Shown: positions 7,954 to 17,680, counted from the stretch's first letter. The stretch: DNA of 64,000 bases from Parasphingopyxis sp. (GCF_028279465.1 NZ_JANQNS010000015.1:744001-808000); one strand, 5' to 3'. Numbers and translations: made by a program. The notes: generated by a model not told the origin, from the sequence alone.

Positions 7954-9342
7954 ATGGCGCGGAGAGCGAATTGGGTGATCGGGATTGCGGCCCTCGCGGC
8001 TACAGCTGGTTTCTCGTTCGGTATCGGGCAGTCCGACGACGCCACCGCAGCCCAAACCACATCCAACACCCATGTCGGCGTCGCGACCTGCGGTGGCACG
8101 ACCTGCCACGGACGCCAGGAAGCCGATGGCGCGGTCGTCAGGCAGGACGAAATCTTGCGCTGGCAGGACCCGGCCAGCGCGACGGGCGCGCACAGCCGCG
8201 CCTATGCCGTGCTCACCAATCCGCGCTCGCAGCGCATCGCCAACGAACTCGGCATCGGCAACCCCGCGAGCGCAGCGATGTGCCTCGGCTGCCATAGCGA
8301 TTATGTGCCGCCAGCCCGGCGCGGTCCGCGCTTTCAGCTTTCCGACGGCGTAAGCTGCGAAAGCTGTCACGGCGGCGCTGGCGGTGGCGACACGGGATGG
8401 CTGGCCAGCCATTATGCGGTCGGCAATAGCCATGCGGCGAATGTCCGGCGCGGCCTCTATCCACTCGACAATCCCCGCGCCCGCGCCTCGCTCTGCCTGA
8501 ACTGTCATTTCGGCAGCACGGCGGAAGGCCAGTTCGTCAATCACCGGATCATGGCGGCGGGCCATCCGCGGCTCGTCTTCGAGCTCGACCTCTTCTCGAC
8601 GCTGCAGCAGCATCATGACGAGGATGGCGATTATGCACTGCGGAAGGGCCGCACCAACCATGTCCGCATGTGGGCCGTGGGCCAGGCGACGGCGCTCGAA
8701 CGCTCACTGACGCTGTTTCAAAATCAACGCCTCGGCACCGAAGGCATGTTCCCCGAATTCTATTTCTTCGATTGCCATACCTGCCATCGGCGGATTTACG
8801 ACGATCCGAATGCACGGCCGACCGGCATTACCAATCCGTCCCGCCCGATCCCCAACGGTTTTCCCAGCTATCAGGACGAGAATATGATCATGCTGGCGGC
8901 GGCCGCGCGGGTGGTTGCGCCGAACCTCGCCACACGCTTCGATCGGGACAGCCGCGCCTTTCATGGCGCACTGGCCGACGGACGCAGCGCGGCGATGACG
9001 GCGGCGTCCCGGCTGCGCGACAGCGCGCGCCAGCTCGGCAACGCCTTCGCGTCAGCAAGCTTCAACCGCCAGCAAACATTCGCGATCATCAACACCGTCT
9101 CGTCCGACGCGATCCGGCCGCGCTTCACCGATTATGAGGGCAGCGTGCAGGCGGTGATGGCGACCGATACGCTGCTCAACGCGATGGTCAGCCAGGGGAT
9201 GGTCTCCGAAGCCTCGGTCACCGGCATCCGTGCCGATATCAACGCCGCCTATGCCGCGGTGCGCGAGCCCAATGCCTATCGCCCGCTCGAATTCCGCCAG
9301 GCGCTCGGCCGCGCATCGGCGGCGATCGGACGGTTGCGGTGA
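7954..9342 (+). CDS. pentahaem c-type cytochrome, cytochrome c554-like
   Basis: A 462-residue periplasmic or exported cytochrome. Start chosen at the ATG 7954 because GGGGAGGG stands just before it; the TTG at 7942 would lie inside that Shine-Dalgarno. The N-terminus is a Sec signal peptide (hydrophobic to about residue 25, then DDATAA). Haem c attachment motifs: CX4CH at 46-52 (CGGTTCH), CLGCH 110-114, CESCH 135-139, CLNCH 181-185 and CHTCH 274-278. The arrangement, with the first haem in an expanded motif and a CxxCHGG/CxxCHFG spacing, fits the cytochrome c554/multihaem family. The last ~180 residues carry no haem motif and look helical. First gene of a four-gene operon; its stop overlaps the next start (GTGA). 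Likely role is electron transfer across the periplasm in the locus spanning 7954-25035; donor and acceptor are inferred only from context. Confidence 0.85.
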   Translation: MARRANWVIGIAALAATAGFSFGIGQSDDATAAQTTSNTHVGVATCGGTTCHGRQEADGAVVRQDEILRWQDPASATGAHSRAYAVLTNPRSQRIANELGIGNPASAAMCLGCHSDYVPPARRGPRFQLSDGVSCESCHGGAGGGDTGWLASHYAVGNSHAANVRRGLYPLDNPRARASLCLNCHFGSTAEGQFVNHRIMAAGHPRLVFELDLFSTLQQHHDEDGDYALRKGRTNHVRMWAVGQATALERSLTLFQNQRLGTEGMFPEFYFFDCHTCHRRIYDDPNARPTGITNPSRPIPNGFPSYQDENMIMLAAAARVVAPNLATRFDRDSRAFHGALADGRSAAMTAASRLRDSARQLGNAFASASFNRQQTFAIINTVSSDAIRPRFTDYEGSVQAVMATDTLLNAMVSQGMVSEASVTGIRADINAAYAAVREPNAYRPLEFRQALGRASAAIGRLR

Positions 9343-11336
9343 GACGCAAAGCGCGATTGATGGCCGCGCTGGCCGCTAGCGCGCTCGTCCTCGCCTCATG
9401 TGGTGGCGGGGGTGGAGGCGGTGGCGGAACGCCCGGCAATACGCAAGGCAATCCCGCGCCGCCACCTCCGCCGCCACCGCCGCCGGCCGTTATCCAATAT
9501 CCAGTGCCCGCGCAGGAATCGCTCTCCGCCGCCGATGTCCGGCAGGTCATCTCGCAAGCCGCCGGCGAGGCCACCGCGCGCGGCCTGCCCGTCGCCATCG
9601 CCGTGGTCGACCGGGTCGGCAATGTGCTCGCCGTCTATGCAATGGACGGGGCCGATCTGTCGCTGAGCGTCCCCTCCCCGTCCGGCCCCGATTTCGATCT
9701 GCAGGGCACGGTGTTGCCCGCGCCCGCCGCCGCCGCCGGCGCGATCGCCAAGGCGATCACCGGCGCTTACCTCTCCTCGGCCGGCAACGCTTTTTCCACG
9801 CGCACGGCGAGCGAGATCGTGCAGGAGCATTTCCCGCCCGCGCCGGGCGTCACCAACGGCCTTGAGAGCGGGCCGCTCTATGGCGTGCAATTCAGCTCTC
9901 TGCCCTGCTCCGACCTTGTCCAGCGCTTCACCGGCGCGATGGGTCCGGGTGCGCTAGTCGGGCCGAAGCGTTCGCCATTGGGTCTGTCGGCCGATCCGGG
10001 CGGCTTCCCGCTCTATCGCAACGGCGTGGTGATCGGCGGCGTCGGCGTGATGGGCGACGGCGTCTACGGCTTCGATCCGGACCGGCGCGACAATGACAAT
10101 AGCGACGAGGAAGCGATTGGACTTGCCGCGACCAACGGCTTCGAACCGCCCGCCTCGATCCGCGCCAACCGCATCCCGGTCGATGGCACAACGCTCAAAT
10201 ATTCGGATGCCGATACCGACGATTTCGCGAGCAACCCGGATGCGCCGCCGGCCTTCGCCGCGATTGCCGGTTCGCTGGTTAGCGTGGCCGGCTATTATGA
10301 TTCAGCCGGGGGAGTTCTTGCGGGGACGGCATATGGGACGGAAGCATCGGGCGTGCGCGCCTCGACCGCCGCCGATTTCTCGATCCGCGATGCTTTCGTG
10401 CTGTCCGATGGCACGGGCGCGAACCGCTTTCCGATCCGCGCGGCGACGGACGGGGCGGATGTGACATCGCCACTCACCGCCGCCGAGGTCACCGCGATCC
10501 TCGAAGAGGCCTTTATCGTGATGCGCCGCGCCCGCGCGCAAATCAGGCGCCCGCTCGACAGCCGGGCGGAAGTGACCATCTCGGTCGTCGATACGCATGG
10601 CGAGGTCCTCGGCATCGTCCGTTCGCCCGACGCGCCGATCTTCGGCACGGATGTGTCGCTGCAGAAAGCGCGCACCGCGACTTTCTTTTCCGGCGCGAAC
10701 GCCGCGACGCTGCTGCTTGGCAATCCAAGCGCGGACGTGAACGGGTTCGTCCCGGCGGTGCGCGATTTTCTCAGCGATCCCAATGCACTGACCGGCGCTT
10801 TCGCTTTCTCCGACCGCGCCGGCGGCAATCTGTCCCGTCCCTATTTCCCGGATGGGGAGGTCGGTCGGCCCAACGGCCCGCTCTCTCGCCCGATCGACAG
10901 CTTCAACCCGTTCTCGACGGGCCTGCAATCGGCGCTGATCCTCGACAACGTCCTCACCCATATCGGCTTCATCTTCGGCATGAACCCGGACACACCGCCG
11001 CGCTGCACCGCCACGCCCGATGTCGCGCCCGGCCAGAACCCGCTCGAAAACGGCATCCAGATATTTCCCGGCTCCGTCCCCATCTATCGCGGCAATGCGC
11101 TGGTCGGCGGGATCGGCATTTCGGGCGACGGCATCGACCAGGACGACATGATCGCCTTTCTCGGCACGCATAACGCCTCGGTCCGGGTCGGCGGGATCAA
11201 CAATGCCGCACCCGATATCCGCGCCGACCGGATCGTCGTGCGCGTCGGCGGCAACGATGTGCGGCTGCGCTATGTCAATTGCCCGTTCGCGCCATTCCTC
11301 GATACGGATGAGAACAATGTCTGTCAGGGGCTGTGA
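9339..11336 (+). CDS. exported lipoprotein with two GlcG/HbpS-like domains
   Basis: 665 residues starting with a GTG that overlaps the cytochrome stop by four bases. A lipoprotein signal peptide ends in LASC (about residues 18-21), followed by a glycine run and a proline run that form a flexible tether. Two copies of the GlcG/HbpS (haem-degrading/haem-binding-like) fold follow: one from about residue 62 (DVRQVISQAAGEATARGLPV...AIAVVDRVGNVLAVYAMDG) and a second from about 380 (TAILEEAFIVMRRARAQIRR...ISVVDTHGEVLGIVRSPDAP). Four cysteines occur in the second half and C-terminus (RCTATP, NCPFAP, VCQGL). HbpS-like proteins bind haem or cobalamin and sense redox state; binding here is not shown. 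Its place between a pentahaem cytochrome and a beta-barrel suggests an envelope-bound accessory of the electron-transfer complex. Confidence 0.75.
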   Translation: MRRKARLMAALAASALVLASCGGGGGGGGGTPGNTQGNPAPPPPPPPPPAVIQYPVPAQESLSAADVRQVISQAAGEATARGLPVAIAVVDRVGNVLAVYAMDGADLSLSVPSPSGPDFDLQGTVLPAPAAAAGAIAKAITGAYLSSAGNAFSTRTASEIVQEHFPPAPGVTNGLESGPLYGVQFSSLPCSDLVQRFTGAMGPGALVGPKRSPLGLSADPGGFPLYRNGVVIGGVGVMGDGVYGFDPDRRDNDNSDEEAIGLAATNGFEPPASIRANRIPVDGTTLKYSDADTDDFASNPDAPPAFAAIAGSLVSVAGYYDSAGGVLAGTAYGTEASGVRASTAADFSIRDAFVLSDGTGANRFPIRAATDGADVTSPLTAAEVTAILEEAFIVMRRARAQIRRPLDSRAEVTISVVDTHGEVLGIVRSPDAPIFGTDVSLQKARTATFFSGANAATLLLGNPSADVNGFVPAVRDFLSDPNALTGAFAFSDRAGGNLSRPYFPDGEVGRPNGPLSRPIDSFNPFSTGLQSALILDNVLTHIGFIFGMNPDTPPRCTATPDVAPGQNPLENGIQIFPGSVPIYRGNALVGGIGISGDGIDQDDMIAFLGTHNASVRVGGINNAAPDIRADRIVVRVGGNDVRLRYVNCPFAPFLDTDENNVCQGL

Positions 11337-11339
11337 CGG

Positions 11340-13385
11340 ATGAGCGGTGGCGCATCCTTGATCGCGATCGCACTGGCGAGCGGAACGACGCAGTATGCAC
11401 CTATAGAGCCCTCCCCCTTGATGGGGGAGGGTTTGGGTGGGGGTGATCTCTCAGTCTGGAACTCCGACAGCCACGGACGCGCAAGCGGAAACTTCACCCC
11501 ACCCCCAACCCCTCCCCATCAAGGGGAGGGGAGTAATGTCGTCGCACTGGCCCTTGCCGATCCGCCACGCAGTCAGATGCCGCGTCGCGTACCAGGCGAA
11601 CCCGAGCCCGGTCTCAACGAAATCCAGATCGAAGACGATATGGCCCCCGGCGATGCGGACGAGACGCTGATCGAGGACCGCCGCCGGCCCGGCGTGCCGC
11701 AAAGCAATCTGCCTGACCCAGTGACGCAGGAGAATGTGGGCGCGGTCCGTGCCCCGCAGCCCCAGGCCTTTCCCGGCGACCAATTCCCGATCCCGGATCG
11801 CTGGCGGCTCGTCGAGAGTATCGGCGTCAACGAGAATCTGCTCGATCCCTATAATCAGAACACGCTGAAAGGCGACCGGCCGATCCCGCTCGGCGAGCTA
11901 CCCGACTGGCTGCCGATCAATGGCGACGACTGGTTTTTCATCGTCAACGCAATCTCCGACACCGTGATCGAGCCACGCAGCTTCCCGACGCCGGTCGGCG
12001 TACAGACGACGACCGAGCCGGACAGCCTCGACGTGTTCGGCCGCGCCGACAGCCTCGTCCTCGCCCAGACCTTCATCACGGGCTTCGCGCTCTTGAAAGG
12101 ATCGACGGCCTACAAGCCGCCGGACGTCGAATATCGCGTCACGCTCGCAACCCAGTTCAACTATGTCGATGTCAATGAGCGGCGCATCCTGTTCGTCGAG
12201 CCGAGCCGGCCCAGCCATCGTTTCGACTGGTTCACCGGTGTGCAGGAACTATTCTTCGACTATCACTTCCGCAATACGTCGCGCCGCTACGATTTCGATT
12301 CCATCCGCATCGGCGTCCAGCCCTTCAACGCCGATTTCCGAGGTTTTCTGTTTCAGGACAATCAGCTCGGCGTGCGGCTGTTCGGCACGCGCGACAATAA
12401 CCGGCTCCAATATAACTTCGCGGCCTTTATGCGGCTGGAAAAGGACACGAATTCGGGCCTCAACGATCTCTTCGCAACGCCGCGCAGCGATTTCGTGTTC
12501 CACGCCAATCTCTACCGGCAGGACCTGCCCGTACCCGGCCTCACCAGCCAGTTCAGCCTGACCTACAATATGAACCGCGAACGGACCGATATCGAGATCG
12601 ACGATAACGGCTTCCCGGTGCGCCCGGCACTGCTTGGATCGCTGAACGGGCGCAACTACGACGTCGTCTATCTCGGCTATAATGCCGATGGCCGCATCGG
12701 GCGGTTCAACCTGTCGGCCAGCGCCTATCTCGCGCTCGGCGAGGATCGGAACAGCATCTTTACCGACGAACCGGCGGATATCTTCGCCTATTTCGGCGCG
12801 GCAGAACTTAGCTACGATGTCGACTGGATGCGCTTTCGCCTGTCCGGTCTCTACGCCTCGGGCGACGGCGATCCCTATGACAATAGCGAGCGCGGCTTCG
12901 ATGCGATTTTCGAAAACCCGATCTTCGCCGGCGCGGACACAAGCTACTGGATCCGCCAAGTAATCCCCTTTGCAGGCGGCGGACGTGCCGTCGGCGTGAA
13001 TGGCCGCAACGGCATCCTCAATTCGCTGCGCAGCTCCAAGGAGCAGGGCCAGTCCAATTTCAACAATCCGGGTACGATCCTCGTCGGCGTCGGCGCGGAT
13101 TTCGATATCACGCCGGAAATCCGCCTTTCGGCCAACGCCAACCATCTCTGGTTCGAGGATACGGACAGCCTGCAGGCGCTGCGCAACGAGGGCAGTATTC
13201 CGAGTTCGATCGGTTATGACCTGTCGGCGGCGGCGATCTGGCGACCCTCGGCGATCCAGAATGTCGTCTTCCGCTTGTCCGGCGCGGTGTTCGAAGCGAG
13301 CGACGGCTTTTCCGACCTGTTCGCGCAGGACCGGCGCTCGGGCACTTACTATTCCGTCCTCTTCAACGCGATACTGACCTACTGA
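11340..13385 (+). CDS. outer-membrane beta-barrel protein of the cytochrome locus, signal peptide interrupted by a palindromic repeat
   Basis: 681 residues. From about residue 190 to the end the sequence alternates hydrophobic and polar residues with many aromatic girdle residues (DYHFRNTSRRYDFDSIRIGV, FNLSASAYLALGED) and ends in an outer-membrane-type C-terminus (FNAILTY, last residue Tyr). No cysteines are seen, so it is not itself a cytochrome and lacks the CxxC of MtrB. Its neighbours suggest it is the porin that passes electrons between periplasmic and surface cytochromes, as MtrB does in Shewanella; this is inference. Codons 23-65 are a family A palindromic repeat read in frame: the short hydrophobic stretch SLIAIALASG is cut off from VVALALADPP, which together would make an ordinary signal peptide. 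Start ATG 11340 is three bases after the previous stop. Confidence 0.75.
   Translation: MSGGASLIAIALASGTTQYAPIEPSPLMGEGLGGGDLSVWNSDSHGRASGNFTPPPTPPHQGEGSNVVALALADPPRSQMPRRVPGEPEPGLNEIQIEDDMAPGDADETLIEDRRRPGVPQSNLPDPVTQENVGAVRAPQPQAFPGDQFPIPDRWRLVESIGVNENLLDPYNQNTLKGDRPIPLGELPDWLPINGDDWFFIVNAISDTVIEPRSFPTPVGVQTTTEPDSLDVFGRADSLVLAQTFITGFALLKGSTAYKPPDVEYRVTLATQFNYVDVNERRILFVEPSRPSHRFDWFTGVQELFFDYHFRNTSRRYDFDSIRIGVQPFNADFRGFLFQDNQLGVRLFGTRDNNRLQYNFAAFMRLEKDTNSGLNDLFATPRSDFVFHANLYRQDLPVPGLTSQFSLTYNMNRERTDIEIDDNGFPVRPALLGSLNGRNYDVVYLGYNADGRIGRFNLSASAYLALGEDRNSIFTDEPADIFAYFGAAELSYDVDWMRFRLSGLYASGDGDPYDNSERGFDAIFENPIFAGADTSYWIRQVIPFAGGGRAVGVNGRNGILNSLRSSKEQGQSNFNNPGTILVGVGADFDITPEIRLSANANHLWFEDTDSLQALRNEGSIPSSIGYDLSAAAIWRPSAIQNVVFRLSGAVFEASDGFSDLFAQDRRSGTYYSVLFNAILTY
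11408..11532. repeat. palindromic repeat, family A, inside a coding sequence
   Basis: Two G/C-rich arms facing each other: 11408-11446 (CCCTCCCCCTTGATGGGGGA... ending GGTGGGGGTGA) and 11493-11532 (TCACCCCACCCCCAACCCCT...), separated by about 46 bases. Each arm also folds on itself (CTCCCCCTTGATGGGGGAG). The same pattern occurs as an intergenic copy at 27644-27752. Here it is read in frame within the barrel-protein gene and encodes Pro/Gly-rich sequence. Confidence 0.85.
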
Positions 13386-16300
13386 TGGCGAGCTGGCTCA
13401 CCCTCCCCCGCCTCGCGATGCTCATCGCCGCGATCGGTATCGTCTTCGCGATCGCCTCCAGCCCCGGCGGTGCGGCCGGTGGCGAGACGGCGGTCGAACG
13501 GGATTATGCCGCCGCCGGCGTGCTCGCCGACCCGGCGCCGCGCAATCAGAGCCAAGAAGAGGCGGACGCCAAGAGCGCGGGCTGCATCACCTGCCATACC
13601 GCGACCGACGAGATGACCATGCACGCCACGCCGGCCGTCAGGCTGGGCTGCACTGACTGCCATGGTGGCAACGCCGATGTCGCACTGACCGATCCGGACC
13701 TGCATTATGAGCATCCCGACTATCTCGCGATCCAGTATCGCGCGCACGTCCTGCCGCTCTATCCGGAAAGCTGGTATTGGCCCGGCAGCGCCAACACGCA
13801 TCGCTCCTACACGCTGCTCAACCGTGAGAGCCCCGAATATGTCCGCTTCGTCAATCCGTCCGACTATCGGGTCGTGCGCGAGGCCTGCGGCGCCTGCCAT
13901 ATCGAGGTAATCGAGGCGGCCGAGCGCTCGTTGATGGCGACAGGCGCGATGCTCTGGGGCGGCGCGTCCTACAATAACGGTATCCTGCCCTATAAGGTCT
14001 ATATTGTCGGCGAAGCCTATACGCGCGATGGCGAGCCCGCGCAGATCGTCTCGCCCGGCAATCCGCATGGCACGGTAACGCCCGAACAGGCTGCGCGCGG
14101 GGCGCTGCCCAATCTCGTGCCACTGCCGACCTGGCATGTCGTGCCGCCCGGCGACATTTTTCGCGTATTCGAACGCGCAGGCCGCAACATCGCTTCGCAG
14201 TTCCCGGAAATCGGCATTCCGAATATCGGCGGCAATATCCAGCGTCTCGAGGAACCGGGCCGGCCGGACCTGCGCCAGTCCAACCGCGGACCCGGCACGG
14301 GCCTGCGCGTTTCGATCCCCGTGCTCAACATCCACAAGACCCGCCTCAACGACCCCTTCACCTGGTTCATGGGCACGAACGACCAGCCCGGCGATTACAG
14401 ACACTCAGGCTGCGCGTCCTGCCATGTCGTCTATGCCAATGACCGCGAACCGCGCCACTCGCTGACCTGGGCGCAATATGGCCGCGACGGACAGACCGCG
14501 ACCGTCGATCCGACGATCAACCGGCTGCGCCAGAGCCAGTACCGCCCGGATCAGGTGCATGAAGAGGGGGAGGTCAATGACGACACGCATGAAGTCGATG
14601 TAACGATGGCGCCCGGCCAGTGCGGCGCAGCCTTCGATATGATCGCCGAACGGTTGCAGCAGCAGGGCATCCGCGGCTCTGGCGGGCAAAGAGACGACGT
14701 CGGCCACGGAGAGGGCGAATATGTTGGCGTGGGCGGTCCGGACGAAGCGGACACCGGCCCCGTGCCCTTTGCCGAGCGCGAGCGCGGCCATCCGGTGCGC
14801 CACGCCTTCACCCGATCGATCCCGACGGCGCAGTGCATGAATTGCCACATGCACCAGCCCAATATGTTCCTGAACAGCTATCTCGGCTACACGATGTGGG
14901 ACTATGAAAGCGACGCGCCGCTGATGTGGCCGCGCGAACAGGTCTATCGCACCGCCGAGCAGATGTTCGCGATCCTCGACCGCAATCCGGAGATGGCGGC
15001 GATCCGGGGGTGCTGGGGCGATATCGATTTCCTGCGCAACGTCACCGACCTCATCAACCCGCAGGCGCGCGATACGCAGTTCGCCGATTATCACGGCCAT
15101 GGCTGGAATTTCCGCGCAATCTTCCGCCGAGACCGGGACGGCAATTTCCTCGATGCGGACGGCAATATCCTCGATCCCGACGACCCCGAGCTGTTCCGGC
15201 GCGAGGGCGAAGGGCAATTCGTCGATGTCGGTACCAATCCCGGGCGCGCCGTCCATATGATGGATATCCATGCCGAGATCGGCATGCAGTGCGCGGACTG
15301 TCACTTTGCGCAGGACAGCCATGGCAACGGGCTGATCTATGGCGAGGTCGCAAGCGCGGTCGAGATCGGCTGCGTCGATTGTCATGGCACGGCGGACGAC
15401 TATCCGACGCTGCGTACCTCCGGTCCGGCAGCGCCGCCGGCAGGCAATAACCTTCTCCTGATGCGCAACCCGGACGGACAGCGGCGTTTTGAATGGATGC
15501 GGGATTATTCGGGACGCCGAATCCTCGTCCAGCGCTCGATTATCGATCCCGATCTCGAATGGGAGGTGAGCCTTGTCCGCGACACGGTCGACCGCTCGCA
15601 TCCCGATTTCAATGAGATGTCGGCGCGATCTAAACTGATGGGCCGGAGCGGTGCGGAAACCGGCGTGTTCGAGTTCGGCCCCGGCATCGCCGAAGAGGAT
15701 CGCGCGCATCGCGACGAGGAGATGGCCTGCTTCACCTGCCATCTCTCCTGGACGACATCGTGCGGCGGCTGCCACCTGCCGATCGAGGCCAATGCGCTGA
15801 CCTCGAGCCACCATTATGACGGCCTGCAATCCCGGAATTATGCGACATACAACCCGCAAGTCGCGCGCGACCAGATGTTCCAGCTCGGCCGGCATCAGGA
15901 CACACGCGGCAACATCATCGCACCCGTGCGCTCAAGCTCCGCGCTGGTACTGAGCTCGACGAACATCAATCGCGAACGCATCTATGTCCAACAGCCGCCT
16001 ATCGCGTCCTCCGGCTATTCGAGTCAGGCTTTCGCACCGCACTTCCCGCATACCGTGCGCCGCACCGAAACGAAGCAATGCACCGACTGCCACCTCTCAG
16101 CCGCCAACGACAACAACGCGATCATGGCGCAACTCCTCCTGCAGGGCACGAATTTCGTCAACTTTGTCGGCCTCAACGCCTGGGTCGGCAACGAACAGGG
16201 TTTCCAGGCCGTGCGCGTCACCGAATGGGAAGAGCCGCAGGCCGTGTTCGGTTCCTATCTGCACCGCTACGCCTTCCCCGACTATTGGCGGCGGCATGTC

Positions 16301-17680
16301 GAAGATAATAGCCGCGAGCTGATCGAATATCGCCGCGGGCGCATCTTCGACGACGAACTATCGGGCGAAACCCGCGCCATGGAAGAAATCGAACATATCA
16401 CACAGCGGACCAACGATGCGGCCCGCTGTCTCCAGCTGCGCGGCGAATACATGTTCGTCGCCGAGGGCCGCGGCGGCTTCCAGGTTTATGATGTCGCCAG
16501 CGTCGCCAATAAAGGCTTCTCGGAACGGATCGTGACCGCGCCCTTCTCGCCGCTCGGCCATGACACGCGGGTCGATACGACCAATGCGACCTGCATGGCG
16601 CTGCCGACCAACCAGAATATTTCGCCCGACCGTCAAGTGGCGATGTCCAACATGATTCCCGGCGAGAGTGAGGAGGAACGGGAGAACCGGCCGACATACA
16701 CCTGCGAAAACGCGCCAAGCGAAACGCTGATCTGGATCAATCAGGAACAGTGCTTCCACCCGATCTATAACTATGCCGTCGTCACGGACAGCGTCGAAGG
16801 GCTGATCCTCGTCAATGTCAACACGATGGCCGATGGCGAGTTGCGCAACAATTTCCTGCGCCGCGCCGAGTTTACTGATGGCAGCGATGCCTGGAACGAG
16901 AATGGCGTGCTGAACGGCGCGCGCCATATCGTGCTCGGCGGGCATTATGCCTATATCGCGGCGGATGCAGGTATGGTCGTGATCGACCTCGACGATCCGC
17001 TCGCGCCCCGCCATGTTGCAACCATCCCGCTGACCGATGCGCGGGCCTCCGCCCTGCAGTTCCGCTATCTTTGGGTAACGACGGCCGAGGGCGTGCAGGT
17101 CATCGATGTGACAGACTTCGAGAACCCCCGGCTGATCCCGAACGCCACCTTCCCGCTCGCCGATGCGCGCCGCCTCTATATCGCGCGCACCTACGCCTAT
17201 GTCGCGGCCGGGCGGGACGGGCTGGTGATTCTGAATGTCGAAAATCCCGAAGCGCCGGTCGAACATGCCCGCTTCGCCCGCGAAGGCACGACGCCCGACA
17301 CCAATGACGTGATCGTCGGTACGACCAACGCTTCGCTCTTCGCCTATATCGCGGACGGGGTGAACGGAATGCAGGTGCTGCAGCTGACCAGCCCGTCGAG
17401 CCAGCCCAATTTCTACGGCTTCTCGCCCGCGCCCGTGCCCGAACTCATCGCCTGGATGCGGACATCCTCACCCGCGCTCGCGCTCTCCAAAGGCCTGGAT
17501 CGCGACCGGGGCGTCGACGAGACGGGCGGCCAGATGGCGATTTTCGGCCGGCTCGGTTCACGGCCCTTCACTCGGAGCGAGATGGAGCGGCTATTCCTGA
17601 ACAGCCGCCGCGAACCCTATCGCGTGACCGATCAGGTGGACATGGACCATTGGGTCGCGAGCGCCTTCGCACGAAGATAG
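13385..17680 (+). CDS. 1431-residue decahaem cytochrome with C-terminal LVIVD repeats
   Basis: Very large exported cytochrome. The ATG at 13385 overlaps the preceding stop by one base (TGATG). The N-terminus has a hydrophobic segment (LAMLIAAIGIVFAIASS) followed by small residues, a Sec signal or membrane anchor. Ten CxxCH haem sites were counted from CITCH (67-71) through CTDCH, CGACH, CASCH, CMNCH, CADCH, CVDCH, CFTCH, CGGCH to CTDCH (899-903). Between them are long haem-free inserts. From about residue 1050 a beta-propeller-like region follows, with LVIVD-type repeats around 1180-1340 (GGHYAYIAADAGMVVIDLDD, YVAAGRDGLVILNVENP), a repeat known from surface and choice-of-anchor proteins. As last gene of the operon after the barrel, it is the best candidate for the outer-surface terminal cytochrome; location is inferred. 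A family B repeat follows the stop. Confidence 0.85.
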   Translation: MASWLTLPRLAMLIAAIGIVFAIASSPGGAAGGETAVERDYAAAGVLADPAPRNQSQEEADAKSAGCITCHTATDEMTMHATPAVRLGCTDCHGGNADVALTDPDLHYEHPDYLAIQYRAHVLPLYPESWYWPGSANTHRSYTLLNRESPEYVRFVNPSDYRVVREACGACHIEVIEAAERSLMATGAMLWGGASYNNGILPYKVYIVGEAYTRDGEPAQIVSPGNPHGTVTPEQAARGALPNLVPLPTWHVVPPGDIFRVFERAGRNIASQFPEIGIPNIGGNIQRLEEPGRPDLRQSNRGPGTGLRVSIPVLNIHKTRLNDPFTWFMGTNDQPGDYRHSGCASCHVVYANDREPRHSLTWAQYGRDGQTATVDPTINRLRQSQYRPDQVHEEGEVNDDTHEVDVTMAPGQCGAAFDMIAERLQQQGIRGSGGQRDDVGHGEGEYVGVGGPDEADTGPVPFAERERGHPVRHAFTRSIPTAQCMNCHMHQPNMFLNSYLGYTMWDYESDAPLMWPREQVYRTAEQMFAILDRNPEMAAIRGCWGDIDFLRNVTDLINPQARDTQFADYHGHGWNFRAIFRRDRDGNFLDADGNILDPDDPELFRREGEGQFVDVGTNPGRAVHMMDIHAEIGMQCADCHFAQDSHGNGLIYGEVASAVEIGCVDCHGTADDYPTLRTSGPAAPPAGNNLLLMRNPDGQRRFEWMRDYSGRRILVQRSIIDPDLEWEVSLVRDTVDRSHPDFNEMSARSKLMGRSGAETGVFEFGPGIAEEDRAHRDEEMACFTCHLSWTTSCGGCHLPIEANALTSSHHYDGLQSRNYATYNPQVARDQMFQLGRHQDTRGNIIAPVRSSSALVLSSTNINRERIYVQQPPIASSGYSSQAFAPHFPHTVRRTETKQCTDCHLSAANDNNAIMAQLLLQGTNFVNFVGLNAWVGNEQGFQAVRVTEWEEPQAVFGSYLHRYAFPDYWRRHVEDNSRELIEYRRGRIFDDELSGETRAMEEIEHITQRTNDAARCLQLRGEYMFVAEGRGGFQVYDVASVANKGFSERIVTAPFSPLGHDTRVDTTNATCMALPTNQNISPDRQVAMSNMIPGESEEERENRPTYTCENAPSETLIWINQEQCFHPIYNYAVVTDSVEGLILVNVNTMADGELRNNFLRRAEFTDGSDAWNENGVLNGARHIVLGGHYAYIAADAGMVVIDLDDPLAPRHVATIPLTDARASALQFRYLWVTTAEGVQVIDVTDFENPRLIPNATFPLADARRLYIARTYAYVAAGRDGLVILNVENPEAPVEHARFAREGTTPDTNDVIVGTTNASLFAYIADGVNGMQVLQLTSPSSQPNFYGFSPAPVPELIAWMRTSSPALALSKGLDRDRGVDETGGQMAIFGRLGSRPFTRSEMERLFLNSRREPYRVTDQVDMDHWVASAFARR

